The translations under genes and the position numbers were made by a program. A model generated the notes under the pieces. That model was not told the DNA's origin. It did not search any database and worked only from the letters and a program-made list of their open reading frames with translations. This document shows, one piece after another, positions 54,248 through 61,064 of a stretch of DNA of 64,000 bases (its first letter is position 1; each line of letters starts with the position of its first letter). Origin of the DNA: JANQGH01 sp039177555 (lineage in GTDB: Bacteria; Pseudomonadota; Alphaproteobacteria; DSM-16000; Inquilinaceae); NCBI GenBank assembly GCA_039177555.1, contig JBCDFV010000003.1, positions 62,001 through 126,000 of the forward strand. Reading direction: 5' to 3'.

Positions 54248-55035
54248 CCCGGCTTCTCGTCTGCGACAGCGGGGTGGGCGGCTTGTCGGTGGTTCAGGCC
54301 GTCCGGCGACGCCTACCGGGGGCTTCGATTGCCTACCTCACCGATCGCGCCGGCTTTCCGTATGGCGACTGGCCGGCGGAAAAGCTGGCCGATCGGGTTG
54401 ACCGGCTGGTGAAGCAGGCCGTTCAGACGGTCGAGGTCGACGCCGTCATTCTTGCCTGCAACACCGCAACCACGGTCGCGCTCGACAGGGTGCGCGCCGG
54501 GCACGATCTGCCAATCGTCGGCACCGTACCGGGCATCAAGCCCGCCGCCGCGATCACCGAGACCGGCGTGATCGGCTTGGCAGCCACTGCCGGCACGATT
54601 GGCCGCGCCTACACCACCGAACTGGTCCGTCGATTTGCCGCCGACGTGACGGTCGTGCCGGTCGGTTGCCGCCATTTGGCCCGCATGGCCGAAGACCATC
54701 TCCAAGGCATGCCGGTCGCCCGCCAGGCAATCGCACACGAATTGGCGCCGCTGTTCGACCGGCCGGACCCGCCGGTCGATACCGTCGTACTCGGCTGTAC
54801 GCACTATCCCTTGCTGCTCGATCAGTTGAGAGCGGCCGCACCCCGGGCCATTCACTGGATCGACACCGGCCCGGCGATCGCCGAACAGGTATCGCGCGTG
54901 GCACCCGCCGCGCCCGATACCTTCCTTAAGACGGCGCCGGCCCTGATTACCGGATCGGGCATCAGCGCGGGCGACCGTGCCATCTTCCAGCGTTACGGCT
55001 TTGACCACTGCCAGACACTGTCGTTTCCAGTCTGA
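54244..55035 (+). CDS. murI: Glutamate racemase (MurI)
   Basis: 263 residues. VCDSGVGGLSVVQAV (Asp/Ser), ILACNTATTVAL (first catalytic Cys) and VVLGCTHYPLLLDQL (second catalytic Cys) are all intact. It makes D-glutamate for peptidoglycan. The ATG at 54244 overlaps the preceding stop; a longer frame upstream lies within the kinase gene. Confidence 0.95.
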   Translation: MTRLLVCDSGVGGLSVVQAVRRRLPGASIAYLTDRAGFPYGDWPAEKLADRVDRLVKQAVQTVEVDAVILACNTATTVALDRVRAGHDLPIVGTVPGIKPAAAITETGVIGLAATAGTIGRAYTTELVRRFAADVTVVPVGCRHLARMAEDHLQGMPVARQAIAHELAPLFDRPDPPVDTVVLGCTHYPLLLDQLRAAAPRAIHWIDTGPAIAEQVSRVAPAAPDTFLKTAPALITGSGISAGDRAIFQRYGFDHCQTLSFPV

Positions 55036-55084
55036 CGGCACAGCCACACGGCCCCATCGGAATTCCCTTGTAATCCGGAAACTA

Positions 55085-55098
55085 ATCCGATATCGGAT
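55085..55098 (+). promoter_or_regulatory. 14-bp perfect palindrome upstream of the efflux gene
   Basis: ATCCGATATCGGAT is fully self-complementary and is preceded 12 bases earlier by another ATCCG half-site. It lies 54 bases before the Bcr/CflA start and is a plausible repressor operator, but no regulator gene is adjacent. Confidence 0.4.
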
Positions 55099-55151
55099 GC
55101 GTTGACGCCCCACGCGCCCTTCCGTGAGCCTTCTTGTTCTGGAGTTCGACG

Positions 55152-56360
55152 ATGTCCGGCACCGCGACATCCGGTCCGCATCGGCTGCTGCCGATGGCGC
55201 TGGTGATCTATCTGATCGCCGGTTTCGTCGTGACCGACCTCTATTTGCCCAGCCTGCCGGCGATCGCGCGGGATTTCGGCACGTCGGACACGATGGTGCA
55301 GGCCAGCCTGGCGCTGTTCCTTTTGGGCTTCGCGTTGGGCAATCTGGTGTTCGGCCCCCTGTCCGACCGGCATGGGCGCAGGCCGATCCTGATCATCGGC
55401 GGGCTTGGCTTTCTGGCGGCGACCCTGGCGTGTGCGATTGCGCCGACGGCGGAGAGCTTCGTGCTGGCGCGCCTGGCCCAGGGCGGCATGGTCGCCTCGG
55501 TGACCGTGGTCGTTCAAACCCTGGTGCGCGAGCTTTACGACGATACCAAGGTGGTCAAGGTGATGGCCCTCATCACCATGGTCGAGGCGGTGTCGCCGGC
55601 CCTGGCCCCGGTTGCCGGCGCCGAAATCGCGCTGGCCTTCGACTGGCGGGCCAATTTCTGGATCGTGCTGATCGCCGGCGCGGCCGCCCTGGCGCTGGTC
55701 GTGCGCATCGCGCCGGAAAGCCTGCCGCCGGAACGGCGCAGCCATAACGATCTCATGGGCGTTCTGACGACGTATATGCGTCTGGCCGGGCGCTGGAACC
55801 TGATGGCGCCGCTCTTGGCGGCCGGCTTCGTGTTCGGCGGGCTGATGCTCTATTTGACCGTGGCGCCGTTCTATTTCATCGACACGTTGGGCCTGGGCGA
55901 ACGGGACTTCGCCATCGCCCAGTTCGTTTGCGTGCTGTGCTACGTCGCCGGTTTGATGGTGACCTCACGCCTGTCCGACAAGGTCCGGCTGTCGCTGTTG
56001 ATCGGCGCCGGCTTCGCCAGCGCAGCGATCGGCGGCCTGGGCATGGTCGCCAGCGCACTAACCTTTCCCGACCACGCGCTGACGGTGACGATCCCGTTCG
56101 CCATCTTCGCCTTCGGCATCGGGCTGGCCTTGGCACCCCTGATCACCGAGGCCCTGTCGGCCGACCCCAGGGCGACCGGCACCGTCGCCGCCATCATCGG
56201 TGTGGTCACCATCGGCTGCGCCTTCATCGGCAGCGTTCTGGCCGCCAGCGCCTATGATGGCAGCGCTTTGTCCATGGCCTGGCCGCTGGCCGTAACCGCC
56301 CTCATCGCGGTCGGCCTGTTCGCCAGCAAGCCCAAGGCCCGGATGGCCCCGGCGGAATAG
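55152..56360 (+). CDS. Bcr/CflA-family multidrug efflux MFS transporter
   Basis: 402 residues, twelve TM helices. TM1 VVTDLYLPSLPAIARDF and the loop GPLSDRHGRRPILI (motif A) are the diagnostic features of Bcr/CflA drug:H+ antiporters. The start at ATG 55152 is chosen over 55134 on family length. It is followed after 12 bases by a small-molecule kinase and two methyltransferases, possibly one transcription unit. Confidence 0.93.
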   Translation: MSGTATSGPHRLLPMALVIYLIAGFVVTDLYLPSLPAIARDFGTSDTMVQASLALFLLGFALGNLVFGPLSDRHGRRPILIIGGLGFLAATLACAIAPTAESFVLARLAQGGMVASVTVVVQTLVRELYDDTKVVKVMALITMVEAVSPALAPVAGAEIALAFDWRANFWIVLIAGAAALALVVRIAPESLPPERRSHNDLMGVLTTYMRLAGRWNLMAPLLAAGFVFGGLMLYLTVAPFYFIDTLGLGERDFAIAQFVCVLCYVAGLMVTSRLSDKVRLSLLIGAGFASAAIGGLGMVASALTFPDHALTVTIPFAIFAFGIGLALAPLITEALSADPRATGTVAAIIGVVTIGCAFIGSVLAASAYDGSALSMAWPLAVTALIAVGLFASKPKARMAPAE

Positions 56361-56372
56361 GACTGTCCAGCG

Positions 56373-57278
56373 ATGGGCACGATGCATGCCGACGAGGTCG
56401 TGGCCGACATCGGCCTGGCAACCAGGCTGCTGGCCGACCAGTTCCCGCATTGGGCCGACCTGCCCCTGACGCCGGTCGCCTCCGCCGGTACGGACAATGC
56501 GATCTATCGGCTTGGCCGCGACATGTGCCTGCGCCTGCCACGCCGGCCGTCGGCCGCCAGGCTGATCGATAAGGAGTGCCGCTGGCTGCCGGCACTCGCG
56601 CCGTTGCCGCTGACCATTCCGGTCCCCCTCGGCAAAGGCGAGCCGGCGGACGGCTTTCCCTGGGTCTGGTCGGTCTGTTCCTGGATCGAGGGTGAGACCG
56701 CGACGGTCGATAGCCTGGCCGATTCGCGCGAGGCTGCGCTGGCCATCGCAGGTTTCATCGCCGCGCTGCAGGCGATCGACCCCACGGGCGGGCCGCGCAG
56801 CGGACCGTTGAACCACCATCGCGGCGTGCCGTTGGCAGAACTCGACCACAGGACGCGAACGGCACTCACCAATCTCGCGGCTGAGATCGACGGGGTCGCG
56901 GCGACCAGGATCTGGGACGATGCGCTTGGCGCGCCACGCTGGGACCGGCCGCCCGTCTGGGTTCACGGCGATCTTCAGCCAGGCAATCTTTTGGCTCGGC
57001 AGGGCTGGATCACCGCCGTGATCGATTTCGGCCTGATGGGCATCGGCGACCCGGCCTGCGACCTGATCGTGGCCTGGACGCTGCTCTCGCCCGTGACGCG
57101 GCCAACCTTTCGCGCCGCGCTGGCCGTCGACGACGCGACCTGGCGGCGTGGACGTGGCTGGGCGCTCTACGCCAGCGTCATCGCCTACGACTACTACCGC
57201 GAGACCAACCCAGCGCTGGTAACGATCTGCAAACGCGCACTGCAGCAACTATTGACCGACCAAGCGAGTATCGACTGA
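56373..57278 (+). CDS. Aminoglycoside phosphotransferase (APH) family kinase
   Basis: 301 residues. Substrate/ATP motifs VWVHGDLQPGNLLARQGWITAVIDFGLMGIGDPACDLIVAW contain the catalytic HGD and the metal-binding IDFG. A N-lobe with TDNAIYRLGRDMCLRLPRR matches the beta-strand region of the macrolide/aminoglycoside kinase-like group. Natural substrate unknown; it may phosphorylate a drug, an amino sugar or a thiamine-like metabolite. The stop overlaps the next start. Confidence 0.88.
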   Translation: MGTMHADEVVADIGLATRLLADQFPHWADLPLTPVASAGTDNAIYRLGRDMCLRLPRRPSAARLIDKECRWLPALAPLPLTIPVPLGKGEPADGFPWVWSVCSWIEGETATVDSLADSREAALAIAGFIAALQAIDPTGGPRSGPLNHHRGVPLAELDHRTRTALTNLAAEIDGVAATRIWDDALGAPRWDRPPVWVHGDLQPGNLLARQGWITAVIDFGLMGIGDPACDLIVAWTLLSPVTRPTFRAALAVDDATWRRGRGWALYASVIAYDYYRETNPALVTICKRALQQLLTDQASID

Positions 57279-57916
57279 TGTCAGGGGACGACACCGTGAT
57301 CCAAGACGTGCCAAGCGCCATCGACCTGCGCGAAATGGCCGACGCCAGAAAGTGGGCGTTGTCGGCCGAGCGGCGCCCCGGCCGAAACGAGATGCTGAAC
57401 CGGATCGTCGACGAGGCCGCTGCTTCGGCACCGTACACCCCGCGCATCCTCGAACTGGGCTCTGGACCAGGCTTTCTGGCCCAGCGGGTTTTTCGACGCC
57501 TGCCGACGGCGCGGTACTGGGCGCTGGACTTCTCCGCGGCCATGCATGCGCTGGCGCGGAAACGACTGGCGGCGCATGCCAACCAGGCGACGTTCCTGGT
57601 GCGCAACCTCAAGTCCGACGACTGGCCGAGCGGGCTGCAGCCGTTCGACCTTGTCTTGACCAACCAAGCCGTCCATGAGCTGCGCCACAAGAGTTACACC
57701 GAAGGCCTGCACCGCCAGGTTCGCGGCCTTTTGAAGCCGACCGGGACCTACCTGATGTCGGACCATTTCAGCGACCCCGGCGGACTTCCAAACCCCGATC
57801 TCTACATGACGATGGCTGAACAGAAAGAGGCACTGAGCGCGGCCGGCTTCGCCAGCGTCGAACGGCTCGCGGTCGAAGGCAGCCTGTCGCTTTACCGCGC
57901 ACGAACCGCGCCCTGA
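57278..57916 (+). CDS. SAM-dependent methyltransferase (class I)
   Basis: 212 residues. SAM-binding motif RILELGSGPGFLAQRVF, then YWALDFSAAMHALARKRL (acidic residue after strand 2) and FDLVLTNQAVHELRHK (motif IV). No clue to the substrate. Begins one base before the end of the kinase gene (TGATG), so it is translationally coupled. Confidence 0.88.
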   Translation: MSGDDTVIQDVPSAIDLREMADARKWALSAERRPGRNEMLNRIVDEAAASAPYTPRILELGSGPGFLAQRVFRRLPTARYWALDFSAAMHALARKRLAAHANQATFLVRNLKSDDWPSGLQPFDLVLTNQAVHELRHKSYTEGLHRQVRGLLKPTGTYLMSDHFSDPGGLPNPDLYMTMAEQKEALSAAGFASVERLAVEGSLSLYRARTAP

Positions 57917-57935
57917 CCGGTTCGCACGGCCGACC

Positions 57936-58664
57936 ATGCCCGATAACCACTATGTGCATCCGCGTCTGGCGGCGCTTTACGACCTAAGCTGCCCCTGGTC
58001 GCGTGACCGGGACTTCTACCTGTCGCTGGCCCGATCGCAACGGATGCGCATCCTCGAAATCGGTTGCGGCACCGGGCTGTTGTCCCGCGCCTATGCGCGA
58101 CACGGCCATCTGGTCACCGGCGTCGACCCGGCCGCCGCGATGCTGGACGTCGCCAAGGCCCAGCCGTTCGGCGCGGGTATCGAATGGGTCCACGCCTTTG
58201 CCCAAACCTACCGTTCCGACAGGCGTTTCGATCTCATCGTCATGACGGGGCATGCCTTTCAGGTCCTGCTGACCGATGTCGACATGGCAATGGCGTTCGA
58301 GACCCTGCGGGCACACCTGACACCGGGCGGTCTGGCGGTTTTCGAGTCCCGAAACCCGGATTTCGACTGGGCTGAGGTCTGGGACGAGGATGTCGTCCTC
58401 AGGCGGCCCGGCGAGACGGTCCAACAATCCTGCCGGCTGTTGTCTCTCAAGGGCGAGCGGCTGACCTTCGAGCTGCGGTACTGCTTTGCCGATGCCGAAC
58501 TGGTCTCACGAAGCGTGCTGCGTTTTCCGTCGCGGGCACACGTCGAGGCCGGCCTGACGGCGTCGGGGCTGCAAGTCGACGCCGTGTTTGGCGACTGGCA
58601 CGGTGGGCCGTTCGACCCCAAGACGTCACGCGAGATGATTTTTAAGGTCCGGGGCTCCGACTGA
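57936..58664 (+). CDS. SAM-dependent methyltransferase (class I), second gene
   Basis: 242 residues. Motif I MRILEIGCGTGLLSRAYA, motif II TGVDPAAAMLDVAKA and FDLIVMTGHAFQVLL are intact. The C-terminal part has a beta-rich insertion typical of the UbiE/MenG-like and toxin-modifying enzymes. Not similar enough to its neighbour to look like a recent duplicate. Last gene of the exporter-kinase-methyltransferase run. Confidence 0.88.
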   Translation: MPDNHYVHPRLAALYDLSCPWSRDRDFYLSLARSQRMRILEIGCGTGLLSRAYARHGHLVTGVDPAAAMLDVAKAQPFGAGIEWVHAFAQTYRSDRRFDLIVMTGHAFQVLLTDVDMAMAFETLRAHLTPGGLAVFESRNPDFDWAEVWDEDVVLRRPGETVQQSCRLLSLKGERLTFELRYCFADAELVSRSVLRFPSRAHVEAGLTASGLQVDAVFGDWHGGPFDPKTSREMIFKVRGSD

Positions 58665-58685
58665 CACCGGCGGTTGCCAGAGGCC

Positions 58686-58708
58686 GGTCGTTCGCGACAG
58701 GAACGACC
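58686..58708 (+). terminator. Hairpin after the methyltransferase operon, weak terminator
   Basis: A perfect 8-bp stem, GGTCGTTC / GAACGACC, with a 7-base loop begins 22 bases past the stop. There is no long T-run (only CGTTAAAG follows), so it may only slow polymerase or protect the 3' end. Confidence 0.4.
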
Positions 58709-58725
58709 CGTTAAAGGCAGTCAAG

Positions 58726-58782
58726 ATGTAAAGGGTGCTTGACATTTTGCGGTCGCAGTCATATGTAAAGGAAACTTTACAT
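58726..58782 (+). promoter_or_regulatory. Promoter with overlapping palindromic operator
   Basis: TTGACA (58739-58744), 17 bases, TATGTA (58762-58767). The octamer ATGTAAAG occurs at 58726-58733 and 58763-58770, the second being half of a perfect inverted repeat with CTTTACAT at 58775-58782 (4-base spacer). The palindrome covers the -10 box and the start of transcription, the right place for repression, most simply by the XRE protein encoded 400 bases downstream. Confidence 0.75.
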
Positions 58783-58797
58783 AGTTGAGAGCCACCC

Positions 58798-59199
58798 ATG
58801 ACCGTCGAACGCGCCACGCGCCGCTACTTCGCGCTTCTCGTGCCCGCCATGCTTGTCTTTATATCGTCGACGCTCGGCATCGTTTGGGCGGACGACACGC
58901 TCACCCTGCCGGCGGCTGCGCCCTACGTTCTGACCGTCGTTCCGATCGCGGCGCTGCTCAGCACCTACTGGGCTCTATGGCGGTTTATCACCGAGATCGA
59001 CGAGTTCCTGCGCCTGATCCAGATTAAGTCGATCATCATCGGCTTGATCGCTGTCACGATGGTGATTACGGGCTGGGGCCTGATGGAACTCTATGCTGAT
59101 GCGCCCGCGCTTGGGATCTTCTGGCTGAACCCGCTGTTCTGGGTCGCCTACGCCATCGCCGCGCTGATCATCACCAAGCGCGACGGCGGCGTCTGTTAG
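58798..59199 (+). CDS. Small membrane protein paired with an XRE regulator
   Basis: 133 residues with four membrane helices (YFALLVPAMLVFISSTLGIVW, YVLTVVPIAALLSTYWALW, SIIIGLIAVTMVITGW, LNPLFWVAYAIAALII). Between helices 2 and 3 is FITEIDEFLRLIQIKS, a feature of small membrane partners of XRE repressors. The ATG at 58798 directly follows the operator. The stop overlaps the next GTG (TAGTG), so the two are cotranslated. Confidence 0.8.
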   Translation: MTVERATRRYFALLVPAMLVFISSTLGIVWADDTLTLPAAAPYVLTVVPIAALLSTYWALWRFITEIDEFLRLIQIKSIIIGLIAVTMVITGWGLMELYADAPALGIFWLNPLFWVAYAIAALIITKRDGGVC

Positions 59200-59387
59200 T
59201 GAAAAACCGGATCAAGGAGTTGCGCAAGGATCGCCAATGGTCCCAGGCGGTACTCGCCGACAAGCTCGACGTTTCGCGCCAAACGGTGAACGCCATCGAG
59301 GGCGGCCGCTACGATCCGTCCCTGCCGCTGGCGTTCAAGCTGGCACGGCTTTTCGGACGGCCGATCGAGGACATTTTTGATGATTGA
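59199..59387 (+). CDS. XRE-family helix-turn-helix regulator (62 residues)
   Basis: Nearly the whole protein is one HTH domain: IKELRKDRQWSQAVLADKLDVSRQTVNAIEGGRYDPSLPLAFKLA. The short C-terminus FGRPIEDIFDD is shared by YozG-like repressors. GTG start. It likely binds the ATGTAAAG inverted repeat in front of the operon and represses both genes. What the signal is, and the role of the membrane partner, cannot be told. Confidence 0.92.
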   Translation: MKNRIKELRKDRQWSQAVLADKLDVSRQTVNAIEGGRYDPSLPLAFKLARLFGRPIEDIFDD

Positions 59388-59438
59388 GGCGGTAGGTCAG
59401 CGGACTAGATGCAACCTTTGCAGCGCGCCCGACAAGGC

Positions 59439-60014
59439 CTACGAATTGCAGGCCTGCTGCAACTCCAGGATGCCCGCCAGTCTATCCGCGCGGGCGCGAG
59501 CGTTTCTGTCGTGGAACTCCAAGAGATAGTCCGCTTGCGCGCAGACGTCGCCGGTCGCTTCGGCCTCGCCCGCGCGATCGAGCAGGGCCCGGTCGGTCAA
59601 GTCGTTGAAGCGTGGGTCTCGGTTGGGGAAGGACTCCAGGCGCCCATACCAGTCGGTCTCGATCAGATCGCGAAACGAGGCCTCTGCGTCTTGCAGGGAG
59701 GCGGCAGCGACCGCGCGGTCCGCCCCGCGATCGACCATCTGCTGCAGAATGCGCGCCATCTCGTCCGCCACCCATTGATCGATCATCGCGGCCTGATCGG
59801 TCAGCGCGAGGGGACGCAGGCGTTCCGGCACGATCTCGTCGGCCACGATCTCGATCTGCTCCGGCGTTTGGGCATGGGTCGCGATCGGAAGGGCCGCGAC
59901 CAACGTCATCGAGGTCAGCGCCATCAGACGCAGGGCCCAACGATGGGCGAGACCAGAGGAGGTTCTCCACCTGGGCCGGCCTAACCCGAAGGTTCCGCGA
60001 CGTGGATAACCCAT
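59439..60014 (-). CDS. Hypothetical exported protein
   Basis: 191 residues from ATG 60014 (GGAG 7-10 bases upstream), or 161 from the ATG at 59924 (MALTSMTLVAALPIATHAQ), where a Sec signal peptide is clear. The mature protein (EIVADEIVPERLRPLALTDQ ...) is helical and charged and contains two Cys. No family recognised, although a DUF2059-like helical domain of periplasmic proteins is possible. The longer start would make an unusually long basic n-region. Confidence 0.55.
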   Translation of the reverse strand: MGYPRRGTFGLGRPRWRTSSGLAHRWALRLMALTSMTLVAALPIATHAQTPEQIEIVADEIVPERLRPLALTDQAAMIDQWVADEMARILQQMVDRGADRAVAAASLQDAEASFRDLIETDWYGRLESFPNRDPRFNDLTDRALLDRAGEAEATGDVCAQADYLLEFHDRNARARADRLAGILELQQACNS

Positions 60015-60262
60015 CATCATCTCCAATGCGTCGACCGGGCAAGCGTGCCCCGCTCTCAAGGCGAGTTGTAACCGCGAAAGCTGCATAGGCGGCTTCACAT
60101 GTCGATCAAAGCCGCGGGAGGCATTGCGGCCCCAAGCGTGAAAGGCGATGATCCGACCGCAGCGCCAGGGCAAAGAGTCTCGCCGGCAACCGTGGATGAC
60201 ACCCGTGGAAGCCCGGGCGGCCAAGAGTCGATCGAAAGCGCCAAGACGAGAGGGCGACGGGT

Positions 60263-60484
60263 TTGGAAACCAACTGCCGTAAGATCGTTCAACGCCTCCA
60301 GCATGAAGGGTTTGTGCTGGTCAAGACGGTCGGGTCGCACCACAAGTACAAGAAGCAGGACCGGGTGGTGACGGTGCCCTACCCACACCCAAGCCACGAC
60401 CTGGCGCCCGGCACCGTGCACAACATCTATGTCCAGGCCGGATGGGCGACACATCCAGTGAAAAAGGGCAAGCAGGGGCGCTGA
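60263..60484 (+). CDS. hicA: HicA-like mRNA interferase, orphan
   Basis: 73 residues: IVQRLQHEGFVLVKTVGSHHKYKK and VVTVPYPHPSHDLAPGTVHNIYVQAGW give the HicA double-stranded-RNA-binding-like fold with the catalytic His in GSHHKY. No ATG is available; the likely start is TTG at 60263, without a good Shine-Dalgarno. No HicB antitoxin gene precedes or follows it (the next gene is a convergent VOC protein). It could be a solitary or decaying toxin, or be controlled from elsewhere. Confidence 0.7.
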   Translation: METNCRKIVQRLQHEGFVLVKTVGSHHKYKKQDRVVTVPYPHPSHDLAPGTVHNIYVQAGWATHPVKKGKQGR

Positions 60485-60485
60485 C

Positions 60486-60878
60486 CTAGCCTTCCGGCGG
60501 ACCCTTCAGCTCAACCCGGTTGCCCTCCGGATCGGTCAGGTAGAGCGACGGGCCGAAACCCTCAGCACCATAACGCCGGCCGACCTCGCCGGGTTCGACG
60601 CCGTGATCGCGCAAATGCCTGGCGATCGCGTCCGGATCGAACGGGTCGACCCGCAGGCAGAAGTGATCGACATTGTGCCGTCCGTCCTCCGCCGCCGTGC
60701 CCTCGTCACGGATCTGTAGGAGATCGATCAACGAACGCCCGGCCCTGAGCTGGGTCAGACCGAGTTCCGTGCGTTCCAGTTCGACCGGGCAGTCGAGCAC
60801 GTCGCGGTAAAAAGCCGTCATGCGCGCCATGTCGCGCACGCGCAGAACCACGTGGTCAATGCCGTGAATCGTGAACAT
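60486..60878 (-). CDS. VOC-family (glyoxalase-like) protein
   Basis: 130 residues with two paired beta-alpha-beta-beta-beta units: IHGIDHVVLRVRDMARMTAFYRDVL and HNVDHFCLRVDPFDPDAIARHL. The metal-ligand positions are His near the start, His in VDHFCL and Glu in DPEGNRVELK. The fold catalyses ring-opening, isomerisation or glutathione chemistry; this member may be a fosfomycin-resistance-like or lactoylglutathione lyase-like enzyme. Start ATG 60878; a further ATG pair at 60914/60911 is possible. Divergent from iorA. Confidence 0.85.
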   Translation of the reverse strand: MFTIHGIDHVVLRVRDMARMTAFYRDVLDCPVELERTELGLTQLRAGRSLIDLLQIRDEGTAAEDGRHNVDHFCLRVDPFDPDAIARHLRDHGVEPGEVGRRYGAEGFGPSLYLTDPEGNRVELKGPPEG

Positions 60879-60901
60879 CAATCGCGCCCCGTCGCTATTT
60901 C

Positions 60902-60999
60902 CATATGACATCATGCCCCGTACGCCTCGCTTGGAACAGCGGCTTTCGGCCCTGGGAGCGCGGATGCTTGACCGTCGATATCTGTGCATGTTCATATGA
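60902..60999 (+). promoter_or_regulatory. Candidate operator half-sites between the VOC gene and iorA
   Basis: CATATGA occurs at 60902-60908 and again at 60993-60999, the latter inside the palindrome TCATATGA (60992-60999). The region is AT-rich compared with its neighbours. A -35-like TTGACC at 60968 has no good -10 at 17 bases. I consider the repeats suggestive only; a MarR-type regulator would fit but none is encoded nearby. Confidence 0.25.
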
Positions 61000-61064
61000 T
61001 AAATCACATATCTCCGCCAGCGTGCGGGCCGTCGACGGCTGCGTAGCGAGCAAAGGGGGGTGCG

